NCBI GenBank assembly: GCA_015178975.1
Contig: WHVD01000028.1
Span: forward strand, 62,001 to 126,000
Length of the DNA stretch: 64,000 nucleotides
Direction of reading: 5' to 3'
Source of the DNA: Hysterangium stoloniferum
Lineage: Eukaryota; Basidiomycota; Agaricomycetes; Hysterangiales; Hysterangiaceae
Below the pieces are notes generated by a model that was not told the origin of the DNA, did not search any database, and worked only from the letters and a program-made list of their open reading frames with translations. Shown in pieces: positions 1 through 11,659 of this stretch (position 1 is its first letter; each line of letters starts with the position of its first letter). The position numbers and the translations under genes were made by a program.

Positions 1-556
1 TGAGATGAGAGGTGGAGATAGAATAGAATAGATGCTAGAGTTACTGGGGAAACTTAGTTGATTTTATAACCAGATTGTATGTACAAACATCAGCTAGACT
101 ATATAGACTGTGAAATGTATGCAATACTAAATCTGGTAATAATGAAGGACTAAACAAATAAACATAAATCAGGACAAGTAAACACCAAACTAGTTGTTAG
201 GGATGGAACTGAATGGGGGCAGATTCCAATACATGACATGTCATTTGACCATAACAGGAGTGGAGCTCAGTTAGAGAGTTGACAGGTTGTCCAGGCAGAG
301 TCCAGTGACTGGTGCATGAAAATGGAGTTGGACATAGACAGGCTTGATGTGTGTGGGTCCCAGCAGAGTCAGGCATAGGTAGGTTTGACAAACATGGGTC
401 CCAGCAGCTTGTCCAATGATTGATGCACAAGGTAGAGGTCAGGTGCCTATAAGGCAGGGTCTGGAGCCCAGTTTTCTGGGTAACTGTGACCTGGTATAGA
501 GAGTTGGGTGTATATAGGATGGGGTCTGGAGCCTGGTGGGCTTTCTGGTCCTAACA
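1..556 (-). repeat. Old LTR, family A, reverse orientation, cut by window edge
   Basis: This is a decayed copy of the LTR that bounds the gypsy element at 14949-21703, read on the minus strand. Recognisable landmarks are the block around 68-150 (matching the TATA and transcript-start part of the young LTR at about 15380-15450) and the end in CTAACA at 551-556, the reverse complement of the young LTR's TGTTA start. It has almost no CpG, whereas the young LTRs are CpG-rich. It pairs as an inverted repeat with 774-1392. Confidence 0.75.
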
Positions 557-773
557 GAACTTTATACAAAGGTATAATGGAGAGTTGGAGGTCCAATTAA
601 GGAAGCAGAAGTAGGGGAAGGAACAGGGATCCAAACAAGACTAAATACAACATAGGAAAGTATTCTGAAAAGGTGTGAGGTGGCAAATATTATTTACACA
701 TAGAATGGATGAAGGGAGAGCATTGGAATGGAGACAGAACAGAATGCCTAAAGGGGTATTTGTTAAGGATCAT
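557..773. repeat. Repeat-derived spacer between two inverted LTRs
   Basis: This short CpG-poor spacer contains a block (about 675-735) that recurs at 22265-22330 and, reverse complemented, near 37945-38030. It is probably a fragment of another dispersed repeat. No coding potential is seen. Confidence 0.5.
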
Positions 774-1392
774 TGTTAGGACCAGAAAACCAGCCAGGCT
801 CCAGACCCCAGCCTATATACACCCAACTCTCTATACCAGGTTATAGCTAACCAGAAAACCTGCCGGGCTCTGGACCCCACCCTATATGCACTCAACTCTA
901 TGCCCACCAAGTTGAAGTTCACAACTGGACAACCCACCAGGACCCATGCACATCAAACCTGTCTATGTCCAACTCCATTCCATGCACCAGTCACAGGACT
1001 CCACCCAGACAACCCATCAGCTCTCTAATTGAGCTCTGCTCCCATTATGGTCAAATGACCTGTCATGTTTTGGAACCCCATTCCATTCCATCCCTAACAC
1101 CTAGTTTGGTGTTTACTCATCCCAATTTATGTTTACTTGTTTGTCTTTCATTATTACCAGATTTAGTATTGCATACATTTCACAGTCTATATAGTCTACA
1201 TAGCTGATGTTTGTACATACAATCTGGTCAGAAAATCAACCAAGTTTCCCCAGTAACCCTAGTACTTACATATTCTACTCTATCTCCACCTCTCATCTCA
1301 CAATGCTATCGATCTCATCAGAGCCCATGGGCTTTCTGACTGGTCTTTTGACATCAACCTTCAACATCAACCTTTGACCTATCAACTACACC
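774..1392 (+). repeat. Old LTR, family A, forward, truncated at 3' end
   Basis: The copy starts with TGTTAGGACC at 774, the decayed form of the family start TGTTACGACC. It continues through the TATA/transcript-start region near 1185-1250 and the GAGCCCATGGGCT stem near 1320. It breaks off at about 1392, where the sequence turns into the reverse-oriented copy that follows. CpG is nearly absent. Confidence 0.7.
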
Positions 1393-2030
1393 CAGGGAGT
1401 CTGGGAGTAGTCAATAGGTTGATAGGTCAAACAGTCAATAGGTCAGGAGGCCAGTTGGAAAGCTCATGGCTCTGACAAGGTCAATAGTGTTGTGTTTCCA
1501 AGATGAGAGAAGGGGATAGAGTGGGATATATGCTAAGTTACTGGGGGAGAACTAAGTTGATTTTCTGACTGGACTGTATGTATAACATTAGCTAGACTAT
1601 ATGGACTGTGGAATGTATGCAATTCCAAATCTGGTAATAATAAAGATCAAAACAAGTAATCATGAAATGAGACAAGTAAACACCAAACTAGGTATTAGGG
1701 GCAGAACAGAACAGGAGTGGGGTGTGAAACATGACAGGTCATTTGACCATAATGGGAACAGGGCTCAGTTAGAGAGCTGATGGGTTGTCCAGGCAGAGTC
1801 CAGTGACTGGCGCATGAGACAGAGTCAGATATAGACAGCTTTGATGTGCATGGGTCCCAGTGGGCACTCTGGTTGTGACTGTACTTTGGGTACCATATAG
1901 AGGGTTGGGTGCATATAAGGTGGGGTCTGGATGGTGGCAGGTTTTCTGGTCAACTATAACCTGGTGGGTATAGAGAGTTGGGTGCATGTAGGATGGGGTC
2001 TGGAGCCTGGTGGGTTTTCCAGTCCTAACA
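1393..2030 (-). repeat. Old LTR, family A, reverse orientation
   Basis: This is the third family-A LTR in a row, in alternating orientation. It ends in CTAACA at 2025-2030, the reverse complement of the family start. The junction with the preceding copy is a near-palindrome around 1375-1420. CpG is strongly depleted. Confidence 0.7.
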
Positions 2031-2160
2031 GCATTCAACAACAAAAAATGTTTCAGGATGCCAAGGTGGTGATACCATGTTCTGGGGGCTCTGATGTCAG
2101 GTGCTGGACAGTTACAAGGGTAAGAACAAGTTGTGGGGGCTGAAAGACAGGGATAGCAAA

Positions 2161-2244
2161 GTCCAGTAAACAGTTTAAATGGTCCAGTAAGCAGTTTAAG
2201 TGGTCCAGTAAGCAGTTGAAGTGATCCAGTGAGCAGTTTAAAGT
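2161..2244. repeat. 21-bp minisatellite, four units
   Basis: Four consecutive 21-bp units begin at 2161, 2182, 2203 and 2224, with the core CCAGTAAGCAGTTTAA. Units differ by one to a few substitutions. A related sequence at about 22350-22455 lacks the array, so it expanded at this copy only. Confidence 0.9.
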
Positions 2245-2260
2245 ACACATCCACAGGAAT

Positions 2261-2748
2261 TGTTAAGTGTTGTGTCAGAAACCTATCCTGGAAACTATCA
2301 GGAAATAACTGGGACACAGATATGTACTTCCAGGTAGGAGTCAGGACTTAGCTTCAGCTTATGTGCTGTGCCCCTACATGAGCACTCTGGTGTCCTTAAT
2401 TTCAGAAGGCTGATGTGTGCTAGAGAGCTTATGGATATTTGGAGTTCTGAAGAGTTCCAAATATTGAGTATACAGAAAGAGAAGAGGAATAAGCTAACTA
2501 AGTTGATATCAGATCTAAGGCATAAGTACAAATGTGTGGGACTAATATAGGCTTTCTTGTAATTGTACTACAAACTGAGATCACAATAAGACATATTAGA
2601 ATAAGGAAATGAATGAATACTTGTCAATGGACAAGTTACCAAATACAGAACAAGAATGAAGTGTGAAATGTCTGGAAATTGATAGGTTTCTGGAGGCAGG
2701 AATTATGTATATTGGAATATTTGAAATATCCAGGAACAGATTGTAACA
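2261..2748 (-). repeat. Solo LTR, family B, reverse orientation, old
   Basis: It is homologous along its length to the CpG-rich LTR at 11932-12494 read in reverse. It starts TGTTAAGTG and ends TGTAACA. The flanking pentamers are GGAAT (2256-2260) and GGGAT (2749-2753), a target duplication differing by one transition. The conserved GCTTCAGCTTATGTGCTG box lies at about 2350. Confidence 0.8.
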
Positions 2749-3044
2749 GGGATCCAAAATGTCCACATATGGTGCTTCTTGACTGATATGAGATTTTACC
2801 AGCAGGGAATTCACCAGAAGACAGTACAATAATTTAAAGCTTATACATATATATCCCTGGCTGATATAATTTAATCTGTTGCTGTGAGAGTGACCAAAGC
2901 AGATAAACACTAAACCTATGCCTTAGAGTCTAGAGTTTAAGCCACTCAGACTGTATAAGTGAAAGAGGTACAAGGCCACAGCAAACTAGGACCTTGCAGG
3001 TGTGCTTCTCACTGTCTATACTCCCAACCTAATCAAAGAGCAAG

Positions 3045-4902
3045 CTGTAACATTCCCACATCGGAGTGGGTTTATAAGGTCACCCGTTCAAATGGTGTAG
3101 AAAATCGCAGTAACTGAAATAGACATCGTTGAATATCATGGCAGGATCTAATGGAATGTAAGGAACTGTTACTTCCACAACTCTTGAAAAGGCTGGGAAT
3201 TTTTGCCCGTGATATTCGTGTATGACCAATTTTTTCAGGTTTGTTAGTGAAATGGCGATGTAACACGTGATCTGTGACACAAGTTACTTAAGCTCACTCA
3301 CACAGCTGAGTCACGGTGGCAGCTCGTTCATCCTGCCCACCACCTAAGGTGTACACTCTCGTCAGAGTTGCCCCGTAAGTGTCTTGATACTTGATTCACT
3401 TGTAGTTAATCAAGTTTCCTAGGGATAACCCATCCATGGAACGGCCAGTCCTTAGAGTATTCACCTCAAGAACTGCTCGTTAATGGTCATGGAGGTGTTA
3501 CCGCATCACCTCTGTCACTACCTTCCGGGGATTGGGTCATTTGTCCCCTATAGTTTTTGAATCTATCAGCCATTCCCGTGTAACGCTATCATACTCCACA
3601 ACCTGTTCGTTTTCATATTTCCCGCTCACGGTAGGGCAAGCCTATATCTCAAATCAATTATCCATGCCATTTTTCGAGCAGCGCTTCCCACGCTTTGTTT
3701 CGGAACAGACTTTATATCAACCATCAGCAATATTCTTTTTTTCGGGCCTCGATTTTCGACAAGGCACAGACCTGTTTTACCGTATGGACCCGATTTCGAC
3801 ACCCCTCCAAACGCTGGCGGTGAGGTTCTCCGACGTTTGATCCCAGGGTTGTCTCTTTTCGAAAGTTGGACCGGGGTTTGGCCACCTAGCAAGCCACACC
3901 TTCAGGGAGTTATCCTCCTGTGCGTGATTATCTCATGTACTGCTAGTCGAAGCCGCGTTTCGACTTGCAGCGTATGGGTTTCCATCCAAATTAATTACCC
4001 AACTGTGGCTCCTATATCTATGGAGCTAACGGCCCAGTGTACATTCAAACGTCACTGTCCACCCAAATATTAAATCCCATTTCGTTTTTCCAGTTATCTG
4101 ATTAACTTCACGGTTATTCGGACCCGTCATATCAAATCAATTATCCAGGTCGTCGGACGTTGTCGAGTCGTAACGGATCATTCCAACTCCACCTTCTGTT
4201 GTCGTTGACCGAAATATTTCCCCGAGCCTCTACCCTACGCATCCGAATGTGATGCGTGGTGCCGTCCAAATCGACGGGATCAATGGTGCCTGTCTTAGGC
4301 ATCATTTTGACGCTGCGTTTATGATAGCGCTTCGTCAGGAGTTGCGTGATTTGTCACGTTCCTCTTGTTTTGCATCAAAGTAACTGTTGATGTGATTTCA
4401 AATCAATTACCCAGGTCATCGGGAAATGTGGTTGCTCCTGACCTTACCATTACACCGAATAAACAATAAACATGTCACCATTTACAACTCAGTATGGATG
4501 GATCTGTGATCTGTGAGTTTGCATTTGGGGCCATGCTGACTGCATCATCTCAAGTTGACAGCTGTAACACGAGTTTTTCATCTACATCACTATGTCACAT
4601 GTTTTGTCGCTGCAATATATCAAATGCATCTTGAAAATAAAAAATAAAATTTTTCACGATGTACTAGTGGGAGCCAGTCGATGTTAAGGGTTTATTGAAC
4701 AAAACCATTCTGGCCTCGAGCCAATTTGCAGTCAACAAGAAGCGATGTGTCGAAGTAAATCAATACCGTGACGTGACGACTACTCTCAAAATTTGATCAT
4801 TCAAAGAAATTTCAACACATCTAAAAAACTCTAATGCTCTATGAGATGGTATCTTATTGTTTTGTTCCTGTGATTTATGTTGATTTGTCTACGCCTTCAT
4901 AT
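3045..4902. other. Gene-poor stretch with a dispersed AT-rich motif
   Basis: No convincing gene is seen. The base composition changes at about 3050, where CpG dinucleotides reappear after the CpG-poor repeats. A 29-bp sequence at 3049-3077 recurs in reverse complement near 45522-45551. A core like CAAATCAATTAYCCA appears at 3650, 3986, 4133 and 4399, twice followed by GGTCRTCGG, which suggests a decayed repeat of unknown type. The open frames at 3532-3892 resemble nothing known. Confidence 0.4.
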
Positions 4903-7198
4903 TTATTTGGCCTCAACAAGGAGAGACCTGCCAGTCATTTCTACAAAGGAAGGAATTGTCAGCAACGAAACATAGGAGCAGAACAAGTAATACCTTCTGG
5001 CTGGGGCAGCCCCTGCGAGGTAAAATACACTTAACAAAGTACAGCCGGTCACCATAACGAACACTCACCATAATCTCTAACACAGTCGGTGCAACATCAC
5101 AAAGCGCGCCAGCCTCCTCCTCCTCTGTATCCTCACTGAATACGAACCCTGCATCGTCTCCCTTTCCTTTCGGTCCCGCAATAATAAAGGGCACAGGGTT
5201 AGTTGTGTGAGCAGTATGCGGTGCTCCTGTTTCCGCGTTCACCATCTGCTCGGCGTTTCCGTGGTCGGCTGTGATAAGGAGGACGTAACCTTTTTCTTGA
5301 CAGGCTTTGTAAACGGTACCTACGGCCGCATCTGTCGCGGTTATGGCCGTTACAGCAGCGTCGAATATACCTGTGTGGCCGACCTGCGGAATTTGCATGA
5401 ATAAGCGGGTCTACGAAAGGGATAGTAGTTTTACCATGTCTGGAGGGGCGAAGTTGCACATGACAAAATCGTACTTGTTGGACTTGACGACTTCCGCGAC
5501 CTTGTCGGCGACACCTTGAGCGCTCATCTCCGGTTGCAGGTCATATGTCGCTACCTGTAGTGTTGTGAGTACCTCGCTTACTCAGATTGGTTTACAAGGA
5601 TACCTTGGGAGATGCGATCATCTCACGGTCTTCGCCTTCATATTGCTTCTCTATACCGCCATTAAAGAAGAATGTGACATGTGCATATTTTTCTGTCTCT
5701 AGTTATATACCGGATAAAGTCAGAGAAAATTGTAACTGCATTATGTTAGGTACATACCGGCAATATGCGACTGTTTTATCCCTTGCTTTCCGAGCCACTC
5801 GGCAAGGACGTTTGTCATAGCTTGGGGCGGGAAGGCGACTGAAAAAGGGAACTCGGCCTTGTAACGCGACATTGTGGTGATGTCCTGGCGATTGAGTTAG
5901 ACCAGACGACCTGTAGAATAATATAAAATAATATGTACGATGTTCTTAGGGATGTCGACGTCTATCGGCTTTTCGGGGAGTCCAAACAAGCTTACGATCT
6001 CACGCATCCGGTCCGAACGGTAATTGAAGAAAAACAAAGTATCCTCGTCTATAAGGACATCGCTCTGAGGTTTGGGAGAGGGTGGAGCGCATGATAACCA
6101 ACATACCTTTGACGCGGCCACCTTCACCGACGACTATGGGCTTCAGGAATTCGTCGGTCTCGTCTTTTTTATATCGCTCTTCGATCTTGGCGACGATATC
6201 GCTGCCTGATTTGATAGCTTCGCCTAGAAAAAAGATAACTTTTAATCATGAAAAGAACCTGTTAGGCTACAATTAATACCCTCGCCCTTGGTGATTGCTT
6301 CGGCGGCGACTTTGACACGTTCCCACCTCTTATCCCGGTCCATTGCGTAGTATCGACCGACAACAGTGGCTGTCGTAAATGAAGGTTAGCCCTAGAGAGC
6401 CTGGTATGAAATCAGGTATAGGAAAGCGTTTCACCTATTTCTCCGACCTTTTCTTTGTCGATAAATTCAAGGAGCTCCTTAGCATACCCGGCAGCACTGC
6501 GAGGAGCAGTATCTCGACCTGAGAAAATAAGTTGGTTGATTGTCGGAAATTAAAACACTTTACCGTCTCCAAAGAAGTGGATATAGATATGCGGGACACC
6601 AATTTCCTTAGCGGTTTCCAAAAGGGCAAATAGATGGCGGATGTGCGAATGCACACCTCCGTCCGAGATCTAATATTTATTACTCAGTTTCTGGGAGAAT
6701 GCACAGTAATACGCTAAGTTCTTACAAGACCTAATAGATGCAATCTTCCGTTCCCTTTTTTTGCTCGCTCGCAAGAAGCGACAATAGCGGCCGTTTTATG
6801 AAATGTACGCTTCTTGATAGCTTGATCAATACGGACAATATCCTGCCAGACTACCCGACCAGCGCCGATGTTCAAGTGCCTAAACCGCCATTCATATGCC
6901 TATATAATGCACAATCGGCCGGATGCGCTCACCCCACTTCTGAATTACCCATTAAGCCTTCACTCAGTCCTACAGCAACGCCATGTGCAGCCAATCTACG
7001 GTGAGCGTGCTCTTTCGCGATAGTATCCATGTTTGTCGTATTCCCCGCACTAATAGCGTCACCTTTCTGGTCAGGAGTTGTGGCGATCCCCCAACCATCA
7101 TGCACACTGTATAAAATGATACGATTTATTACAGCAAATCGCAGTACACTGCACTATGTCACGTACATGAGACACACTTTATTCTTAACTTGAACCAT
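4903..7198 (-). CDS. 2,3-bisphosphoglycerate-independent phosphoglycerate mutase
   Basis: The enzyme interconverts 3- and 2-phosphoglycerate in glycolysis and gluconeogenesis in the cytosol, using two Mn ions and a phosphoserine intermediate. I resolve 14 exons, giving 1581 nt and 526 residues: 7198-7167, 7106-6933, 6879-6726, 6669-6564, 6518-6435, 6369-6280, 6223-6107, 6048-5939, 5884-5758, 5698-5604, 5554-5435, 5383-5069, 5012-4994 and 4940-4903. All introns are GT-AG and the frame is kept throughout. Landmarks in order are VHDGWGI near the N-terminus, the phosphorylated-serine motif [54 protein letters not shown] and ADHGNAEQM. Length and motifs are normal for the family, so the gene appears intact. 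Exon 13 is only 19 nt. The start at 7198 gives the usual short leader before VCLIVHDGWG. Confidence 0.95.
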
Positions 7199-7644
7199 GC
7201 CTTCTTAAATTTGGGATTCGAGAGAGAAGCTACAATACGAGTATGAATACAGGAGACGGAGATGGGGGCTTTCCGTTGGAAACTGTATAAATAGTGCTGC
7301 CGTAACTCGGCTTGGAAGGTACCAGTCACACAGTGATATTATGGCATATTTGAACTCCGCTCGGCCACAGCTTCTCTTGGCAATATGATGTCATTTCGCA
7401 TCAGTCCATCCATAAGCGTAACCGACGGTCGTTTTCTTAGTGTCAACATAAAGTGCATTTTGGGTCTGTCCGATGTCATGATAGTAAACTCCGCCAAAAA
7501 TAGCACTTACATCACTTACATAATATATACATTTTGAATCGACGGATGTCGTTTTATGGCAAGCGGAGTCACGTTAGGATTTCTTTCCTTTTGACATACG
7601 AATCATTGGCCCTATAACACTCCTTCAGCTACCTCCTGAGCTTC

Positions 7645-7841
7645 TATATAAATTTGTGTATACAACAATTGACTATATCCATTCCCTATACATCCACCAC
7701 CCTACGACATCCTTTCTAACGTCTGGCCCTCCACTTCGTCGGTGTCGATTTCAACAGCTATCCATACCACATCACCACGTCTGTTCTTCATCGCCATTTA
7801 GTCACGTCTATTCCATCGTCCTTATGGCCTCCCATTCATAG
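7645..7841 (+). promoter_or_regulatory. Orphan TATA promoter with a five-codon open frame
   Basis: A TATATAAA box at 7645-7652 is followed by about 170 nt of pyrimidine-rich sequence and then ATGGCC at 7824, a good initiation context. The frame stops after five codons (7839-7841). No gene body follows, and the next 200 nt are unrelated to any coding sequence I recognise. It may be a gene whose body was lost or replaced. The rest of 7199-8060 shows nothing else. Confidence 0.35.
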
Positions 7842-8060
7842 TAGGCGCTTCATATCGAATTATTTTATACAGAGGGCGCGTGGCATGCTGAAGATTGAAT
7901 GGGAAATGATGGCCCGGATTTGAATATAGTGTGTTGTATGTTACTAATACATGTAATGCTACAAGGGATTCTTGAGCGATATGAAATTTTGCAAAGCCGC
8001 AATGCATATGAATATGCGGCCCCGTATTGGGGATTCAAACGATTCAAAAGACATCTCACT

Positions 8061-9727
8061 CTACAAACTACGAAATGTCTGTCCTAGCATCTGCGAGAGA
8101 TCTGCTGATGTAGCAGAACCCCTCACCACCGCCTGACGAGGCATCTGCACGCCCGACTCAGTATCCAAACCAAATGACATGAGGCTTTCTGCTTCATCTT
8201 GGTGGCACTCGATGTGCACATCACCATCCATATCCTTTTCCTTGTCGAATTTCCCTGCTTGCACGTGCCAATCCACAGTTATATCCATGGTTGTGAGGGC
8301 CATAGTCCTGGTGCCGTTCGGGTAAACTCCCATACAGCGCATGTTGAGGAGGAACCGTGCGGTTATCACAGCCGATAGGCTGTGAATTGATCCGCGTCAT
8401 GAAATGGATAAGAGCGATTATATCAATGGCAGGACTCACGGTTGGATAAAGGGAAGGGCAGCTTGTTTGAATGGAGACTGAATAAATTATAAGGACCAAT
8501 CACACTTAACGAGACTAATGTCGTACCGTTGCCCACTGCGTGGTTAAATTAATCGCCGACACCTTATTATACTGGAAGAAAGGGCTTACGAAGGACAAGA
8601 GAACGTGCGCAAGGGATGCAGCAAAAATGGTACAATAGTAAATCAAGCCTAGTACACAGCTCTTGTCAATTAACATCTGGAAATTCGATGCACCAACACT
8701 CACCATCATACAGTATGAGATTAGCCAGTGATCTTCGCTTCAACGCCTTGATGCTCCGTTCGAAAGCAACTGCGCAAAAGGCATTATATACGACGAGAAA
8801 CATCACAATGGAGTCAAATCCAATTTGAGAAATGAAATTTGCAATTCCCCCTTGATTTAAAGAATCGCGTTTAATGGGTAAAATCTTGTGAAAGGAGTAG
8901 GACGGCTGCTTACAACTGCAGGGCAGAGTAAGTCAGATCATGCTGCGGCCGCGACAATATATGTAGCTTACAGAAACGTAGACCTTGAGGCGTAGGACCC
9001 GGCAGAGCAATTATTTAATATAATTGATACCTAACTCGGAGACACCAGTCAGCATACACCTAGTAGGATTTGATAGCACAGCTAACCCCATCAATGCCCT
9101 CGAGCGCCAGCGCTATACAGCCGAAGACCGAGAGTAAAACTTTGGAACGATCAAACATGGCCCAGGAACAGACCACTAGGAGGACTAAAGTATAACATCA
9201 ATGCGGGACGTTAGTTTGGTTTACGTGTTCTGGAACTGGGATCAGCCTCGGACTCACTCAAGGTACAACCACACGCGAGGATTTTGACTACGTCTGACAT
9301 TACTTGCAGTGGTGAACATCTATGTCGTGAGATTAAACTCGAGCACAAGAAGTTCTCTTGGAATTCAATGGACATACTAGCATATAGCGTGAGTAATCAA
9401 ACATAAAAGAATGAATCTCGGTTGCTATACCTGGTTAGATTGAGCACCATACACAACGTCAACGATCAGGCTGACGAGCATTAAATGCCGCGTGATGAAG
9501 TAAAACAGCGACATATAACGGAAAGAGCGCCGCCACACCAAATCAATTTCCTGAGCGAGGCAAAGAAAATAGTCGTATAAAGAGAAAGCTACAGGTGCAT
9601 TGGTGGTTTCCGACTTGCCCTGCAGCTGCAGAAATATGCTTACCGAGGACGGCGAACTCTGCATACCTGACGACTTGCCTGAACATTGAAAATTATGAGC
9701 GACGTTGTTATTATCGGTCATACGCAA
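8061..9727 (-). CDS. DUF6533-family multi-pass membrane protein
   Basis: The first exon (up to 9727, ending at a GT donor near 9430) carries the family signature SLYDYFLCLAQEIDLVWRRS followed by a membrane segment. Later minus-strand segments fit the same fold: VVCSWAMFDRSKVLLSVFGC (about 9070-9180), IGFDSIVMFLVVYNAF (about 8770-8830), LIYYCTIFAASLAHVLLSF (about 8590-8650) and a final exon with ITARFLLNMR ending at 8061. The family is a seven-helix membrane protein of unknown function, common in Agaricomycetes. I could not join the middle exons confidently, so it may be intact or lightly damaged. The start could be 9727 or the internal ATG near 9664. Confidence 0.6.
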
Positions 9728-9739
9728 AGTGACACCTAC

Positions 9740-10900
9740 AATCCCCTTGACTCCTCTGCTGTAATTATGAAAGCTGACGAGCTTAACATGTTGCTTTGCT
9801 AATGGGGGGGGAAAGTCAACCAGGCCTGTGCAGCAGTCAGGGATGAATAGGAGACATCACGGTGTCTTATACATCCCCGAGAGTGAGTACATAGATCAGC
9901 GCAAGAGGGGGCGACATGAAGGGTTCGAGGAGCATCTTCGAAAGTACAAGGAATGCATCGCCCGAGCCAGTGAGCCGTCGGTCCGATGCCATGTGTCTAA
10001 CACTCTTCCAAACTCTACATCAACTGCCACATGTGCACCATGCAAGAACACCTTTGGATGTATTGACATCAGGGCACCCTTGTCTTATCAGACACATCTT
10101 CACAAGTCGGTGTGCCTGCGACTATTCTAGATGATAACAGCAGCCTGTCATATTCAACGAAAGATTTCTTGAGTGGGATTATTTACTTTTAGATTTTCCA
10201 AAGCAATACAATGGGGGCGTTTGAGGTAAACCCTGCAGTGACCTGAAGGAGGAGATGGGATGCTGAAGATGGGGGAAGAAATCTTCTCGTATGAAGGTTT
10301 GAGTTGGTGACGGCATCCGCATCCTTTTTGACCGTGCTCGGTAAGTTGTGATGCCTGAAACGCGTCCCTCTTTTGTGAACAGAATGCATAACGAGATCAG
10401 TTTTTAAAAAAATTCTGAGAACTGTGTATTTTGGGCCATTACGTATATATATTGCTGCTAGGTCACAAAAGACACAAGTTTACGTTATGGCCTCTAACCG
10501 TGACGCGCAGGAGGCACAGCGCTTGCATTACGTAAGGCGCGCGCTAGAATACCCGGAAATATTGCATGAAAATTGCGAACCTCATAGCTCCTTCAAATGT
10601 TGACTGATCAGCTTCTAGTTATATATATATATTAATACTACATATCTAGTGAATTATTATGGTACTTCAAAAATTGACCTGTAGCATATTTTGTTGAAGT
10701 TTTTGTGGTGCTATTCCTAGACCATATAATTTTCTGTTTGTCTGAGTAGGTGATGATTAACTCATTATAAATGGATGAGGACTATAATGCAAGTCTCATC
10801 TAAATATACCTAGTAACCCACTTACTAATATCCCTGTATGGTTCAAGTCCTTGCCACTCACTAACTGAATTCCCAAAATTCAACATACTTCCTCAAGCAA
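9740..10900. other. Intergenic stretch, nothing recognised
   Basis: A 100-codon open frame at 9828-10130 resembles no known family and its neighbouring frames are equally open, so I do not call it a gene. From about 10590 rightwards the sequence becomes AT-rich and CpG-poor, marking the start of transposon-derived DNA. Confidence 0.4.
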
Positions 10901-10999
10901 AAGAAGCTCACAGTAACCATAGGACTCCCTCAAACCTAAGTTTCCTGAGTTCCCCTGCCTGCACTCCCTGAGACAACTGCCACAAACTACAGATTCTTC

Positions 11000-11250
11000 T
11001 CAAATGCACACCTTGAACCCCAAGTACTCCCACACAGTTGTCCATCACTTCAACTCCCACTCCCAATCCACCATGGATTTTATTGAACACCTACTGGAAT
11101 CCAAAGGCCATATCCTAGTTGTTGACAGATTCTCCAAGAAAGGTATTTTCATCCCTACACATGCCACCATTACATTCAGGCAACTAGTGGAACTTTTTAT
11201 CATTCATATATTTTCCAAGCATGGTGTCTGTAAGAGGATGTTTTATTTTT
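11000..11250 (+). pseudogene. Fragment of gypsy integrase
   Basis: Reading plus from about 11072, the translation MDFIEHLLESKGHILVV and then VDRFSKKGIFIPTH and VELFIIHIFSKHG matches the integrase catalytic core of the gypsy element at about 19714-19880. The copy covers only the first catalytic aspartate region and then breaks off at about 11232. It lacks CpG and is a relic. Confidence 0.85.
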
Positions 11251-11449
11251 TATATTTTTTCATTTTCAAGTTGTCTGTCCCTTTGGGAGTTTCCTTGACT
11301 TGTCTATTCTGAGTAGATTAATCAGTAGTATTTCTTGTCATTTTCGCATATTTTTCCAATAGCTGTTCCACCCTCTAGAGATATTCCAAGGTAAAGTAAA
11401 TTGTTAGTGTCTATATGGGGTAAGCTGTCATTCTATTTTTAAAGACCCT

Positions 11450-11659
11450 ACAGTGGCTTCCAAAACTGTCCCAATGTTTTGGTAATTCTCAATAAATGCT
11501 TTATAACCTACCAAATAAATTTTTTAAAATAATGAAAGTATTCTCATATATACCTTAGCATACTAGCTTTGATATACCCAAATATTACATAATATAGATG
11601 GATATTGGTGTCACAGTGAATATTTAAAAATGACCAATCATTGAGACAGTTTTGCAACC
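11450..11659. mobile_element. MITE-like element with Tc1-type ends, truncated by an LTR
   Basis: The left end reads TACAGTGGCTTCCAAAACTG, a start typical of Tc1/mariner terminal repeats including the TA target. The right side, reverse complemented from 11659, reads GGTTGCAAAACTGTCTCAAT and gives an imperfect inverted repeat. The interior is AT-rich and non-coding. The right tip appears to have been interrupted by the LTR that begins at 11660. Confidence 0.55.

Noticed and set aside
3053-3070. TCCCACATCGG resembles the upstream element of plant snRNA genes
   Set aside because: No snRNA sequence (U1, U2, U4, U5 or U6 signatures) follows at the expected distance here or at the copy near 45540, and this promoter type is not known in fungi.
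3532-3892. Open frames of about 90-100 codons on both strands
   Set aside because: Both strands are equally open and there is no known motif or clear promoter.
9828-10134. 100-codon frame containing Cys and His residues
   Set aside because: Two overlapping frames are open, the Cys/His spacing fits no zinc finger, and no neighbouring exons extend it.
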